From contig NZ_FWXF01000018.1 of the NCBI RefSeq assembly GCF_900176285.1, forward strand, positions 1 to 64,000: 64,000 bases of DNA, given 5' to 3'. How positions within the stretch are numbered: the first letter of the stretch is position 1; each line of letters begins with the position of its first letter. Positions 52,079-62,264 of the stretch are shown here, piece after piece. Below the pieces are notes generated by a model, which saw only the letters and a list, made by a program, of their open reading frames with translations, made no database searches and had not been told where the DNA came from. Source of the stretch: Desulfacinum hydrothermale DSM 13146. GTDB lineage: Bacteria > Desulfobacterota > Syntrophobacteria > Syntrophobacterales > DSM-9756. The translations under genes were made by a program, and so were the position numbers.

Positions 52079-53809
52079 ATGGCGACGACTCGGGTTGTGA
52101 TCATCGGAGCGGTGGCGCTGGGGCCCAAGACGGCCTGCCGCATCAAGCGTCTTCGCCCCGATTTTCACGTGACCATGGTGGACCAGGACGAATACATCTC
52201 CTACGGAGGCTGCGGCATTCCCTACTACATCTCGGGGGATGTGAGCGATGTGAGTGAGCTCATGAGCACCAGCTTCCACATGCTCCGCAATCCCCAGTTC
52301 TTCGAAAAGGCCAAGGGGGTGAAGGTTCTCACCCGCACTCGGGCCGAATCCATCGACCGCAAGGCCAAGACGGTCCGCATCCGGGACCTGAACACCGGCC
52401 AGGAAGACGACCTCCCCTACGATTACCTGGTGCTGGCCACGGGCAGTGTGGCCAACCGGCCGCCCATCCCCGGCCTGGATCATCCCCGGGTGACGAGCGT
52501 GAGCAACCTTCATGAGGCCGTGGCGGTCAAGGAAAAGATCGCCCAGGGGGAAGTGGACAAGGCGGTGATCGTGGGTGCCGGGGCCATTGGCTGCGAGATG
52601 GCCGAGGCCTTGAGCGACCTGTGGGGGGTGGAGACCGCCCTGGTGGAGATCGCTCCCCAGGTACTTCCCGGCGTGCTGGATACGTCCCTGGCGCGCATGG
52701 TGCGCAAGCACTTGGAAGAACACGACGTGGCGGTTCACCTGGGCGAGACGGTCCGGGAAGTGGCGGCCCCCGCCGAGGGCGACGGGCCCCTGGTGGTGCG
52801 CACGGACCACCGCGAACTGGAAGCGGACCTGGTGATCACCGCCGTGGGGGTGCGCCCCAGCGGAGAGTTGGCCCGAAACGCCGGCCTGGCCGTATCGCCC
52901 CGGGGCGGGATCCTGGTCAATCAGCGGCTCCAAACGTCGGATCCCTTTATTTACGCCGGAGGCGACTGCATCGAGGTGATGCACCAGATCACGGGCCGGC
53001 ACTTCCACTTCCCCCAGGGATCCCTGGCCAACCGCCAGGGGCGGGTCATCGGCACCAACATCTGCGGCGGCTCCGCCCGTTTTCCCGGATCGGTGGGCAC
53101 CTTCGCCGTCAAGATCTTCGATTTGGCCGTGGCCACGGCGGGCCTCACCCGAAAGGCCGCCCGGGAGGAAGGCTTCGATCCGCTCTTCGTGCTGCTGGTC
53201 CAGGCGGATCGGGCCCATTTCTATCCCACCCAGGACCTCATGTACCTGGCCGCCGTGGTGGACCGGCGGACCCGGCGCGTGCTGGGTATCCAAGGCGTGA
53301 GCCACAACGGGGACGCCCTGGTGGGGCGGGTCAACGCCGTGGCGGCCATCATGGCCGCTCGGGGCACCGTGGAGGACCTGTCCAATCTGGAAGTGGCCTA
53401 CTCGCCTCCCTTTGCATCGGCCATGGACATCGTCAACGCGCTGGGGAATACGGCGGAAAACACTTTGGACGGCCTCAACCGCCCCCTGGATCCGGAAGTG
53501 TTCGAAGACCTTTTCTTCCACGGTCAGGACGACCGCATCCTGTGCCTGGACGTGCGCGGGCCCCAGAACGCCGCTCCCTTCGTGGCCCGCTTCGGCGACC
53601 GGTGGATCAACATCCCCCAGGAAACCTTGGAAGAGCGCCTGGACCAGGTTCCCCGGGACAAGCAGCTGGTACTGATCTGCAACAGCGGCGTGCGTTCCTA
53701 CGAGGCCCTCCTGCAGCTGCGAAAGGCCGGAATCACCAACGCGCTGAACCTGCAGGGCGGCGTGGCGGCCATCAAGAAATCGGGCATCGTCGATTTAAGT
53801 GGTGAATGA
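52079..53809 (+). CDS. Npsr/CoA-disulfide-reductase-like FAD oxidoreductase with rhodanese domain
   Basis: The 576-residue flavoprotein has an FAD fold starting VVIIGAVALGPKTACRIKR, the active-site Cys45 in ISYGGCGIPYY, a second dinucleotide fold (AVIVGAGAIGCEMAE) and YAGGDCIEV. A C-terminal rhodanese domain with Cys534 in LICNSGVRSYEA follows. The fused architecture is that of NADH-dependent persulfide reductase and CoA-disulfide reductase isoforms, which reduce per- or polysulfides. It would support sulfur metabolism or redox protection in an anaerobe. The upstream Cys-rich protein may be a partner. Confidence 0.93.
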   Translation: MATTRVVIIGAVALGPKTACRIKRLRPDFHVTMVDQDEYISYGGCGIPYYISGDVSDVSELMSTSFHMLRNPQFFEKAKGVKVLTRTRAESIDRKAKTVRIRDLNTGQEDDLPYDYLVLATGSVANRPPIPGLDHPRVTSVSNLHEAVAVKEKIAQGEVDKAVIVGAGAIGCEMAEALSDLWGVETALVEIAPQVLPGVLDTSLARMVRKHLEEHDVAVHLGETVREVAAPAEGDGPLVVRTDHRELEADLVITAVGVRPSGELARNAGLAVSPRGGILVNQRLQTSDPFIYAGGDCIEVMHQITGRHFHFPQGSLANRQGRVIGTNICGGSARFPGSVGTFAVKIFDLAVATAGLTRKAAREEGFDPLFVLLVQADRAHFYPTQDLMYLAAVVDRRTRRVLGIQGVSHNGDALVGRVNAVAAIMAARGTVEDLSNLEVAYSPPFASAMDIVNALGNTAENTLDGLNRPLDPEVFEDLFFHGQDDRILCLDVRGPQNAAPFVARFGDRWINIPQETLEERLDQVPRDKQLVLICNSGVRSYEALLQLRKAGITNALNLQGGVAAIKKSGIVDLSGE

Positions 53810-53843
53810 CCGCCCGAGAACCGAAAACCGAGAACCACCCCCG

Positions 53844-55133
53844 ATGATCGATACCCGCAGAACACCGGTGGCCCTTTTCTGGGACCAGTCCCTGGTCTGG
53901 GGCCTTCTTTTCGTGGACACCTTTCGGTGCCTGGACGTTCCCTTTCGGCTCGTGACGGCGTCCCAGATCCGCCGGGGAATCCTGGAGCGTTTTTCCGTCC
54001 TGGTGGTTCCCGGCGGATGGGCGACCCACAAGGCCCAGGCCCTGGACCGGGAAGGCCGGGAGGCCGTCCGGCGGTTCGTGGAAGGGGGGGGTGCGTACTT
54101 GGGAATTTGCGGCGGCGCCGGTCTGGCCCTTTCCAGCCCGTCGTCCCTGGGGCTCACTTCGGTCGGCCGAAAGCCCCTGGCAGAACGCCTTCCCAACGTC
54201 AGCGGAGGGGTCTGGGTCCAGGGCCGTTCCGAGCACCCCTGCTGGCGGGATCTTCCCCCGCAGATTCCCGTCTCCATCTGGTGGCCCTCCCAATTCGCCG
54301 TCTCCGACCCGGCGTCGGTGGAGATCCTGGCCGCCTACCACGGGCCGGCCGAGGACTTCCAGGTGGCCGACCTGAGGTATGCGGACGTACAGGCCCACGA
54401 AGGCGACTGGGATGCCTGGGAAGCAGACTACGGCATCGCGCTCAACCCGAAACGGTTGCTGGGAGAACCCGCCATTGTGACAGCCCCCCTGGGCCGCGGA
54501 CGGATCATCCTGTCCTATCCCCACCTGGAAACACCCGGATGTGCTTGGGGAAACCGGCTTCTTTTGAACATGCTGGAATGGGTCGCAACGGCCCGCAGCG
54601 GCGCTTGCCCGCCCGGCCCCGGGGAGCCCCCGATGGATGGGGCATCCTGGGGACCGCCGGGTGAAAGCGCCCTGGAATCCGTTCAAAGGGCCCACCAGGA
54701 CGCCCAATCGCTCATCGCCTTCGGGGAACGGAATCTGCTCTGGCGTTGGCGTCGGCCTTGGCTCCTGCAGTGGCAGCGAGGGCTTCGCGGCTTGGAATAC
54801 GGGTCGCTCGCCGTGTGCCTGCGATTCCTTCTGGAAGAGATGGAAAAATTGCGCGGAAAAGGCGATCCCGACCCCGCCTGGGACGGCCCGAGCCGGAAAC
54901 TGGCGGAAAGGACGCACATCTTCTGCCGAAAGGCCAAGCGTCTCCTCTTGGAAGAAAGGGCGGCGGGCCAGAACCGGTCGCTTTCCAAGCTTCAGTCGGT
55001 GAACCCCACGGTGGACGGCCTGAGAAAGGAGCTCTTCGGCCGAAACATGAGCCACGAAGGCCTGAGCCGCTCTCTGTTTCAGATCCTGGACCACCTCTTG
55101 TACCGGGCCCTGGCGGGATCCGTCCTTTTCTGA
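53844..55133 (+). CDS. BPL_N-type glutamine-amidotransferase-like protein
   Basis: The 429-residue product starts with a class-I-glutamine-amidotransferase-like fold of the BPL_N (biotin-protein-ligase N-terminal) type: LVVPGGWATHKAQAL, then LGICGGAGLAL with nucleophile Cys89, and IILSYPHLETPG with the His. The C-terminal 150 residues are a helical domain of unknown family. Real biotin-ligase catalytic residues are absent, so this is not BirA. ATG 53844 avoids an overlap with the reductase gene. Its role is unknown; similar proteins occur in Desulfobacterota. Confidence 0.72.
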   Translation: MIDTRRTPVALFWDQSLVWGLLFVDTFRCLDVPFRLVTASQIRRGILERFSVLVVPGGWATHKAQALDREGREAVRRFVEGGGAYLGICGGAGLALSSPSSLGLTSVGRKPLAERLPNVSGGVWVQGRSEHPCWRDLPPQIPVSIWWPSQFAVSDPASVEILAAYHGPAEDFQVADLRYADVQAHEGDWDAWEADYGIALNPKRLLGEPAIVTAPLGRGRIILSYPHLETPGCAWGNRLLLNMLEWVATARSGACPPGPGEPPMDGASWGPPGESALESVQRAHQDAQSLIAFGERNLLWRWRRPWLLQWQRGLRGLEYGSLAVCLRFLLEEMEKLRGKGDPDPAWDGPSRKLAERTHIFCRKAKRLLLEERAAGQNRSLSKLQSVNPTVDGLRKELFGRNMSHEGLSRSLFQILDHLLYRALAGSVLF

Positions 55134-55287
55134 CCGTCACGGACCCCGCCCTATCCCTTTCCAGTTCCGGATTCGTGATGCGCCGGCCGGCCTGCGCAGG
55201 GCCCGGCCGCACCCCTCACAACCCAGCCCCAAAACCAAAGGCGCTAACGGCCCTCCGCAGGATGCGCCGGATCAGTCCAGGGGCGTC

Positions 55288-56142
55288 TCATCCCGACGTC
55301 ACCCCGGCCGCATGGCCCGCTGGATTCCCTTGGGCACCCAGAAGCGTCTTTCGCGTGGCGGCCTTGAGCTGTTGGGTGTAGGAACCGATCAGGTCCGGCA
55401 GGGTTTTCGTTTCCAGGTTTTCCTCGATCAGCCGCTCAAAGGCGCTTCCCACCACGGCCCCGTCGGCCACTCCACAGACCGCTTCCACGTGCTCGGGCTT
55501 GGAAATCCCGAATCCAACGCAAACGGGCAGCGACGTGACCTGTTTCAGGCGCACGGCCGTGGCCTCCACCTCCGAAAGATCCAGCCCGGCGCTTCCCGTA
55601 ACCCCCGTCATGGAAACGAGATAGACGAACCCGGACGCCTCCCGGGTGATCGCTTCCATGCGCGGGGTGGGTGTGGTGGGCGCCACCAGGCGGATGAGAT
55701 CCAGATCTCTGCCCTTCCAGGCGTCCAGCATCTCGGGGGATTCTTCCGGAGGAAGATCCACCACCAGGACCCCGTCGGCTCCCGCGTCCACGGCCTTTTC
55801 GTAAAAAGCGTCGGGGCCCACCGCCAGGATGGGATTGTAGTAGCTGAAGATCACCACGGGCACCCGGCTGAAGCGCCGAATTTCCCGGCACAGGCCGAAA
55901 ACCTTTTCCAGGGTCATGCCTTGGCCCAGCGCTCGAGCCGACGAGCGCTGGATCACCGGGCCGTCCGCCGTGGGATCCGAAAAGGGCACCCCCAGTTCCA
56001 GTACGTCCAGGCCCGCCTCACACATGGACCGGATGAGCGCCAAGGAGGTCTCCGGGTTCGGATCCCCGGCCGTCACAAACCCCACCAGCGCGCCTTCGCC
56101 CCTCTGTCTCAACTCTTTGAACACTTGCCCCAATCGACTCAT
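55288..56142 (-). CDS. trpA: Tryptophan synthase alpha chain
   Basis: The 284-residue protein cleaves indole-3-glycerol phosphate. It has the catalytic Glu49 and Asp60 in LELGVPFSDPTADGP, GVLVVDLPPEES, VYLVSMTGVTGS and CVGFGISKPEHV. It is the last gene of the operon, 40 bases behind trpB, with AAGGA in front of its ATG. The open frame extends upstream in frame, but the conserved start MSRLGQVFKEL sets the beginning. Confidence 0.97.
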   Translation of the reverse strand: MSRLGQVFKELRQRGEGALVGFVTAGDPNPETSLALIRSMCEAGLDVLELGVPFSDPTADGPVIQRSSARALGQGMTLEKVFGLCREIRRFSRVPVVIFSYYNPILAVGPDAFYEKAVDAGADGVLVVDLPPEESPEMLDAWKGRDLDLIRLVAPTTPTPRMEAITREASGFVYLVSMTGVTGSAGLDLSEVEATAVRLKQVTSLPVCVGFGISKPEHVEAVCGVADGAVVGSAFERLIEENLETKTLPDLIGSYTQQLKAATRKTLLGAQGNPAGHAAGVTSG

Positions 56143-56182
56143 GAATCCGTCCTTTTCACCTTGTCCCGTGCCTCTTGTCCCT

Positions 56183-57376
56183 TCACTCCCGAAAGACGAT
56201 CCCCAGGTCCTTGTCGCCGCGCCCGGAAAGATTGACGATGAGAATCTGGTGCCCATCGCGCCGCGCCGCTTCCACCATGGCATGGGCCACGGCATGGGCG
56301 CTTTCCAGAGCCGGAATGATGCCTTCCAGCAGCGACAGGCGCCGGAAGGCCTCCAGGGCCTCCCGGTCGGTGACGGACACATAGGCCGCCCGGCCCGATT
56401 CCTTGAGCCAGGCATGTTCCGGGCCCACACCCGGGTAATCCAGTCCCGCCGAGATGGAATGGGCTTCGCGTATCTGGCCGTTTTCGTCTTGGAGCACGTA
56501 GGACTTGGATCCGTGGAGAACCCCCACCGAACCGGCCCCCAGGGTGGCCGCGTGCTTGCCCGTCGGAACCCCTTCACCGGCGGCTTCCACTCCGATCAGG
56601 TCCACCGGATCGTCCAGAAAGGGAAAGAAGAGGCCCATGGCGTTGCTGCCTCCCCCCACGCAGGCCACCAGTGCGTCCGGAAGGCGCCCTTCCCGTTCCA
56701 GGATCTGCCGGCGCGCCTCGTCGCCGATCACCCTCTGGAAATCGCGGACCATCTGGGGATAGGGATGGGGCCCGGCCACCGATCCGATGACGTAGAAGGT
56801 ATCCCGCACGGCCCCCACCCAGTAGCGCATGGCTTCGTTCATGGCGTCCTTGAGGGTCCCCGTGCCGGAGGCCACGGGAACCACTTGGGCCCCCAGCAGT
56901 TCCATGCGGCGCACGTTGGGAGCCTGCCGGCGCACGTCTTCCGTGCCCATGAAGACCTTGCATTCCATGCCGAAAAGGGCCGCGGCGGTGGCCGTGGCCA
57001 CGCCGTGCTGACCGGCGCCCGTCTCGGCGATCACCTTGCGCTTGCCCATGTACCGGGCCAACAGGACCTGTCCCAGGGTGTTGTTGATCTTGTGTGCCCC
57101 CGTATGGGTCAGGTCTTCCCGCTTGAGATAGATCCGGGCCCCGCCGCAGGCCTCGCTCAGGCGGCGGGCGTGAAAGAGCGGGGTGGGACGCCCGGCGTAC
57201 TCTTCCAGGAGATCGCGGAATTCCTTCTGGAAAGATTCCGCGGTCCGGACCTCCAGGTAGGCCTCCTCCAGCTCCAACAGCGCCGGCATGAGGGTTTCGG
57301 CCACGTAACGGCCTCCGTACGGTCCGAAATGGCCCCGCACATCGGGCAGGTTCTGACCAGCCGTCTGCATCGTCAT
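56183..57376 (-). CDS. trpB: Tryptophan synthase beta chain
   Basis: The 397-residue enzyme condenses indole with serine. It has the PLP-binding Lys96 in [32 protein letters not shown] and the phosphate-binding VGGGSNAMG. Its start (ATG 57376, with GGGAGGATC upstream) overlaps the trpF stop by four bases (ATGA). A second ATG lies at 57370. Confidence 0.98.
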   Translation of the reverse strand: MTMQTAGQNLPDVRGHFGPYGGRYVAETLMPALLELEEAYLEVRTAESFQKEFRDLLEEYAGRPTPLFHARRLSEACGGARIYLKREDLTHTGAHKINNTLGQVLLARYMGKRKVIAETGAGQHGVATATAAALFGMECKVFMGTEDVRRQAPNVRRMELLGAQVVPVASGTGTLKDAMNEAMRYWVGAVRDTFYVIGSVAGPHPYPQMVRDFQRVIGDEARRQILEREGRLPDALVACVGGGSNAMGLFFPFLDDPVDLIGVEAAGEGVPTGKHAATLGAGSVGVLHGSKSYVLQDENGQIREAHSISAGLDYPGVGPEHAWLKESGRAAYVSVTDREALEAFRRLSLLEGIIPALESAHAVAHAMVEAARRDGHQILIVNLSGRGDKDLGIVFRE

Positions 57377-58023
57377 GAAAAGATCCTCCCTTGCGCCGCG
57401 GACGGTTCCATCCGCCGCACCGCGTTCACGAATTCTTCCATCTTCCGCGCATCCTTCACCCCGGGGCGCGCTTCCACCCCGGAACTCACGTCCACCGCCT
57501 GGGGGCGGGCCGCCCGCACGGCCGACTCCACATTGGCCGGATCCAGCCCTCCCGCCAGGATGAAGGGCCGGTGTTGTACGCGGCCTTTCACGGACGCCCA
57601 GTCCCAGGCAAGGGCGTTCCCGCCGGGCCGGCTTCTCCCCGCACATTCCACCAGGAACGCCGCGGGGTGGTAGCGCCTTTGATCGTCCAGGCCGGGGGCC
57701 CGATTGACGAAAAGGGCCTTGATGACTCCAAGGCCTTCCGATTTCAGGATGTCCACCTCTTCCGGAGATTCCCCGCCGTGGAGCTGCACGTGGGTGAGGC
57801 CCACCAAGCGAGCAATCTCCGCGACCCGTTCCGCGGGTTCATCCACGAAGACCCCCACCTTCGCCACCGATTCCGGAAGCTGCGCCGCCAGCTCCCGGGC
57901 CGCCTCCCCGTCCACATACCGGGGACTCTTGGCATAGAAGACGAATCCCACCGCGTCCACGCCCAACGACGCGGCGAACCGGGCGTCCTCCCGTCTCGTG
58001 ATGCCGCAAATCTTGATCTCCAT
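57373..58023 (-). CDS. trpF: Phosphoribosylanthranilate isomerase
   Basis: The 216-residue barrel enzyme shows [13 protein letters not shown] with the general-base Cys6, [30 protein letters not shown] and [15 protein letters not shown], all conserved in TrpF. It is separate from trpC here, unlike the fused protein of enterics. It overlaps trpB by four bases. Confidence 0.97.
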   Translation of the reverse strand: MEIKICGITRREDARFAASLGVDAVGFVFYAKSPRYVDGEAARELAAQLPESVAKVGVFVDEPAERVAEIARLVGLTHVQLHGGESPEEVDILKSEGLGVIKALFVNRAPGLDDQRRYHPAAFLVECAGRSRPGGNALAWDWASVKGRVQHRPFILAGGLDPANVESAVRAARPQAVDVSSGVEARPGVKDARKMEEFVNAVRRMEPSAAQGRIFS

Positions 58024-58116
58024 CCTTCGTCCCGCCTTCTGTCGTCCGCCGACCGAGACCCGAGAAATGAAAACCGGCCCCTCCCTTCATTCCTCATGGA
58101 CCCGGTCGCCATTGTT

Positions 58117-58923
58117 TTAGATCCCTTGGCGCGTGGGGGCGGTCCCCAGCAGGCTCTGCAGGGCCCTTTCGGGATCGGGCGCCCGCACCAGGCTTGTGCC
58201 CACCAGGAAGTTGAAAATTCCCGCCTCCAAAAGCGTTTCCACGTCTTGGCGGCTGCCGATACCGCTTTCGGCCACCAGGGGCGTATGGGCCGGGAGCAGG
58301 GTCTTCAATCGGATGGACGTTTGGATATCCGTCCGGAAGGTGGCCAGATCCCGGTTGTTGACGCCCACGAGCGGAGCGTCGCAAGCCAGGGCCGTTTCCA
58401 GCTCCCGCTCGTCATGCACTTCCACCAACGCCCCCAGGCCCAGTTCCCGGCAAAGCGACAAGGCGTCGCGCAGGAAGGACGGGGAGACCGCACGAACGAT
58501 CAGAAGGACGGCATCGGCTCCCATGGCCCGGGCTTCATAGATCTGGTATTCATCGATGACAAAATCCTTGCGAAGCACGGGCAGGCTCACGGCCGTCCGG
58601 GCGGATTGAAGGTCCTGCTCCGAGCCCTGGAAGAACGACCGGTCCGTCAAGACGGAAAGGGCCGCCGCACCGGCGCGCTGGTAGGCCCAGGCATGGGAGG
58701 GCGGATCCAGGTGGGAGCGGATCGTGCCCTTGGACGGCGACGCCCGCTTGATCTCGGCGATCACGTTGGCACCTGCAGGGCCCGGAGCGGACAGGCGCTC
58801 CACGAAAGGGCGCGCCGGCGGCGCCTCCTGTGCCCGGCGCTGCAGCCGGGAAAGGGGCTCCCGGCGCCGGGCCTCTTGTACCTCCCGACGCTTTACTTCC
58901 AGTATCTTGGAAAGAATTCCCAT
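58117..58923 (-). CDS. trpC: Indole-3-glycerol-phosphate synthase
   Basis: The 268-residue barrel enzyme has VIAEIKRASPSKG with the catalytic Glu and Lys, ALSVLTDRSFFQGS, VLRKDFVIDEYQI, LVEVHDERELE and VGVNNRDLATF. Spacing is 98 bases from trpD and 93 to trpF, wide for an operon but with no terminator between them. Confidence 0.97.
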   Translation of the reverse strand: MGILSKILEVKRREVQEARRREPLSRLQRRAQEAPPARPFVERLSAPGPAGANVIAEIKRASPSKGTIRSHLDPPSHAWAYQRAGAAALSVLTDRSFFQGSEQDLQSARTAVSLPVLRKDFVIDEYQIYEARAMGADAVLLIVRAVSPSFLRDALSLCRELGLGALVEVHDERELETALACDAPLVGVNNRDLATFRTDIQTSIRLKTLLPAHTPLVAESGIGSRQDVETLLEAGIFNFLVGTSLVRAPDPERALQSLLGTAPTRQGI

Positions 58924-59021
58924 GGGGCATCCGGTTTTTTCGGTTATTGGTTTTCCCTTTTTGATTCCCGGTTATGGGTTCTCGGGCGGTTCTTTCCCAA
59001 AGCGCGACCCATTGCGGATCC

Positions 59022-60041
59022 TCACGGCGCGTTTTCCTGAGTGAATCGGACCAGGGCCTCCAGCTTGGCCTGGGCGGCGCCGGTATCGATGGCCTCCTGC
59101 GCCTTTGTCACCCCCTGGTGGAGATGGTCCGCTGCTCCGGCCGCCACAAGGGCCGCCGCGGCATTGAGGACCACCACGTCCCGGCGCGGTCCCTTCTCCC
59201 CCGCCAGGATGTTGCGAAGGATTTCCGCGTTGTCCTCCGCCGACCCGCCCTGAAGGGCGTCGGGATCGGCCGTGCGTCCCAGGATCATTTCGGGGTCCAA
59301 TTCATAGGTGCGGACGAGGCCGTCGTTCAGTTCCGTCACTCGGGTGGGGGCGCACACGGTGATCTCGTCCAGCCCGTCGTGGCCGTGGACCACGAAGGCT
59401 CGTCGCGCTCCCAGAAGTTTCAACGCCTGGGCGAACATTTCCGTGAGCTGGGGCGCGTAGACGCCCAGCACCTGGCAGTTGGCGCCGGCCGGGTTGGTGA
59501 GCGGGCCCAGCATGTTGAAGATGGAGCGGATGCCCACCTCCTTTCGGGGCTTGGCCGCGTACTTCATGGCCCCGTGGTAGAGGGGCGCAAAGAGAAATCC
59601 GATGCCGATCCGTCCGATACCCTCTTCCACGATCTCCGGGTCCACATCCAGGCGCACCCCCAAGGCTTCCAGCACGTCGGCGCTGCCGCATCGGCTGGAA
59701 ACGGACCGATTGCCGTGCTTGGCCACCGTGACCCCGCAGCCGGCCACCACGAAGGCCGCCGTGGTGGAGATGTTGAAGGTCTGGGCTCCGTCGCCGCCCG
59801 TTCCGCAGGTGTCCACCACCGTGGGTGACGACACCTGAAGGCGGTGGGCCTTGCGGCGCATGGTGCGGGCGGCCCCGGCCAGTTCACCAAAGGTTTCCCC
59901 CTTGGTGGCCAGGGCGGCCATGAGGGCCCCGATTTGGGCTTCCGTGAGCTCGCCGGACATGAGGGCGTCCATGACCGAGCTCATCTGCTCTTCGCTGAGA
60001 TCCGTTCCGGATGTGATCTTTTGAAGGCTCTCCTGAAACAT
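59022..60041 (-). CDS. trpD: Anthranilate phosphoribosyltransferase
   Basis: The 339-residue enzyme has the PRPP loop CGTGGDG at residues 79-85, ISTTAAFVVAGCGVTVAKHGNRSVSSRCGSADVLEALG, and NMLGPLTNPA. ATG 60041 follows GGGAGGAGAGATCGCC. The longer frame to 60089 lacks conserved residues. TrpG is a separate gene here. Confidence 0.97.
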   Translation of the reverse strand: MFQESLQKITSGTDLSEEQMSSVMDALMSGELTEAQIGALMAALATKGETFGELAGAARTMRRKAHRLQVSSPTVVDTCGTGGDGAQTFNISTTAAFVVAGCGVTVAKHGNRSVSSRCGSADVLEALGVRLDVDPEIVEEGIGRIGIGFLFAPLYHGAMKYAAKPRKEVGIRSIFNMLGPLTNPAGANCQVLGVYAPQLTEMFAQALKLLGARRAFVVHGHDGLDEITVCAPTRVTELNDGLVRTYELDPEMILGRTADPDALQGGSAEDNAEILRNILAGEKGPRRDVVVLNAAAALVAAGAADHLHQGVTKAQEAIDTGAAQAKLEALVRFTQENAP

Positions 60042-60123
60042 GGCGATCTCTCCTCCCAAAGGCTGTCTATCGTTGGGCATGAAAGTCATCGTGCGGCTCT
60101 GGACGTGAGGCGCCTGGTGTCCA

Positions 60124-60690
60124 TCATCCGCCGTTCACAAAATTTCGCAGCAGCCGTTTTCCCACGGGGGTCATGATGGATTCGGGATGGAACTGGATCC
60201 CTTCGCAGGGATACTCCTTGTGGCGAATCCCCATGATCTCCCCGTCCTCGGCCTGGGCGCTCACCTCCAGGCAAGGCGGCAGGTGGGCTGGGTCCACGGC
60301 CAGGGAGTGGTAGCGCATGGCCTGGAAGGGCTTTTGGAGGCCCCGGTAGATCCCCCGGCCATCGGGGCTGACCCGGGAAGTCTTTCCGTGCATCAGCGAT
60401 CGGGCGGGTCCGACCCGGCCGCCGAAGGCCACGGCGATGGCCTGATGCCCCAGGCACACCCCCAGGATGGGAACCGCCGGCGCGGCCGCTCGAACCAGAT
60501 CCACCGAGATGCCCGCCTTTTCCGGCCGGCCCGGCCCGGGGGAAATGACGATTCCGCGGGGCTTCCAGGCCAACACCTCCCCCACGGACACCGCGTCGTT
60601 ACGCACCACGCGGACTTCCGCTCCCAGCATCCTCAAGTATTGGACCAGGTTGTAGGTAAAGGAATCGTAGTTATCGATCACGGCAATCAT
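60124..60690 (-). CDS. trpG: Anthranilate synthase component II (glutamine amidotransferase)
   Basis: The 188-residue protein has DNYDSFTYNLVQYL, GIVISPGPGRPEKAG, the nucleophile Cys79 in ILGVCLGHQAIA and the His-Glu pair in GIQFHPESIMT. It overlaps trpE by four bases (ATGA), which fits a stoichiometric TrpE-TrpG complex. It could also serve PabB if one exists elsewhere. Confidence 0.96.
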   Translation of the reverse strand: MIAVIDNYDSFTYNLVQYLRMLGAEVRVVRNDAVSVGEVLAWKPRGIVISPGPGRPEKAGISVDLVRAAAPAVPILGVCLGHQAIAVAFGGRVGPARSLMHGKTSRVSPDGRGIYRGLQKPFQAMRYHSLAVDPAHLPPCLEVSAQAEDGEIMGIRHKEYPCEGIQFHPESIMTPVGKRLLRNFVNGG

Positions 60691-62198
60691 AGGGTCCCTC
60701 CGTTTCGGCGGGCGGCCCCGTGGAGCAGCTCCACGGCCCTTTGGATGGCCTTGGCCTTGTTCACGGTTTCCTCATGTTCCCTTTCCGGCACGGAATCGGC
60801 CACGATACCGGCTCCCGCCTGCACCGTCATCCGTCCCCTTTCCAGGCAGGCCGTTCGGATGGTGATGGCCAGGTCCATGTTGCCCGTAAAGGAGACATAG
60901 CCCACGGCGCCCCCGTAGGCGCCGCGCGGGGCCTCTTCCAGTTCGGCGATGATCTCCATGGCCCGGATCTTGGGGGCTCCGGTGAGGGTTCCCGCGGGAA
61001 AGGTGGCCCGCAGCAGGTCCCAGGCGTCGGCCTGACGCACCAGGTCGCAGGTGATGTTGGACACCAGGTGCATCACGTGGCTATAGCGTTCCACCACCAT
61101 GAGGTCCGTCACCTGCACGGTGCCCACCTCCGCCACCCGGCCCAGGTCGTTTCGGCCCAGATCCACCAGCATCATGTGTTCGGCCCGTTCCTTGGGGTCC
61201 TGGAGCAGCTCATCGGCCAGGTGCCGGTCGTCCTGTTCCGTTGCGCCCCGGGGCCGCGTCCCGGCGATGGGCCGCAGGGTGGCCACCCCGTTTTCGAGTC
61301 GCACCATGGTTTCCGGGGAAGATCCCACCAGGATGCGCTCGTCCAATTCCACAAAGAACATGTAGGGCGACGGGTTCACGTAGCGCTGGGCCCGGTAGAG
61401 GAACCAGGGGTCCGGCGCCGGCTCCATGACGAAGGGCTGGGAAAGGACCGTCTGGATCACGTCCCCCGCCGTGATGTACGCCTTCACCCGCTCCACCTTC
61501 TGCATGAAATCCGCTGGGGGAACCACCGTTTCCAGGGATCGGGGAACCGAGGCGAAGTCCGCGGGCGGGGCTCCGACGGGGGCGGGAGTCTCCAGCCGTT
61601 CGATCAGGGACTCCAGCCGATCCCGCGCCTGGTCGTAGAGGGCCGGAGCCGCGGCGGCCCCGTCCGGGCTGTAAACCGGCACCACCAGCGTCAGGGTGTG
61701 ACGGACGTTGTCGAAGATGAGCAGTTCATCGGTTTCGATCAGCTGGATGAGCGGCTTGTCAGGGGGTGCGCTGTGGGGAATCCGCTCGAAAAAGGAGACC
61801 GCCTCGTAGTCGAACACCCCCACCAGGCCGCCCCAAAAGCGGGGCAGTTGGGGGATGGAAACGGGACGGTAACGGGCCATGAAGTCTCGGACCACGGGGA
61901 AGGGATCCCCGTCGTGGGGGATCGTTCGCCGGTCCTTCCCTTCCTCGATCTCCACTCGATCGCGGGTGATCCGCAGGTGCCGGGACGCGGAGGCGCCCAG
62001 AAAACTGTAACGCCCCCACCGTTCGCCCCCCTCCACGCTTTCCAGCAGGAAGGCGGGCCGGCCGGTGCGCCGGATCTTGGCCAGCGCCGAGACGGGCGTT
62101 TCCGTATCGGCCAGGATTTCACAGCAGACGGGGACCAGGTTCCCCTGGCTCATCAGGGATGAGAACTCTTCTTTATCTGGGAAATAACGCAATCGCAT
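60687..62198 (-). CDS. trpE: Anthranilate synthase component I
   Basis: The 503-residue protein has the allosteric LLES tryptophan-binding motif in PAFLLESVEGGERWGRYSF, GDVIQTVLSQ, PSPYMFFVEL, RPIAGTRPRG, DLGRNDLGRVA and the chorismate-site segment TGAPKIRAMEII. It converts chorismate to anthranilate with TrpG. Sixty-six bases separate it from the DAHP synthase gene upstream. Confidence 0.97.
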   Translation of the reverse strand: MRLRYFPDKEEFSSLMSQGNLVPVCCEILADTETPVSALAKIRRTGRPAFLLESVEGGERWGRYSFLGASASRHLRITRDRVEIEEGKDRRTIPHDGDPFPVVRDFMARYRPVSIPQLPRFWGGLVGVFDYEAVSFFERIPHSAPPDKPLIQLIETDELLIFDNVRHTLTLVVPVYSPDGAAAAPALYDQARDRLESLIERLETPAPVGAPPADFASVPRSLETVVPPADFMQKVERVKAYITAGDVIQTVLSQPFVMEPAPDPWFLYRAQRYVNPSPYMFFVELDERILVGSSPETMVRLENGVATLRPIAGTRPRGATEQDDRHLADELLQDPKERAEHMMLVDLGRNDLGRVAEVGTVQVTDLMVVERYSHVMHLVSNITCDLVRQADAWDLLRATFPAGTLTGAPKIRAMEIIAELEEAPRGAYGGAVGYVSFTGNMDLAITIRTACLERGRMTVQAGAGIVADSVPEREHEETVNKAKAIQRAVELLHGAARRNGGTL

Positions 62199-62264
62199 GA
62201 CGGTTCATTCCTCACAAAGCGCTCACCACGTTGCCGGTCAAGGGCCCGGGAGCGGGTCTGGGCG

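Noticed and set aside
51263-53521. A 752-codon open frame on the - strand, antisense to the persulfide-reductase-like gene
   Set aside because: It is a mirror of a clearly real gene and lacks any domain. High GC removes stop codons from antisense frames.
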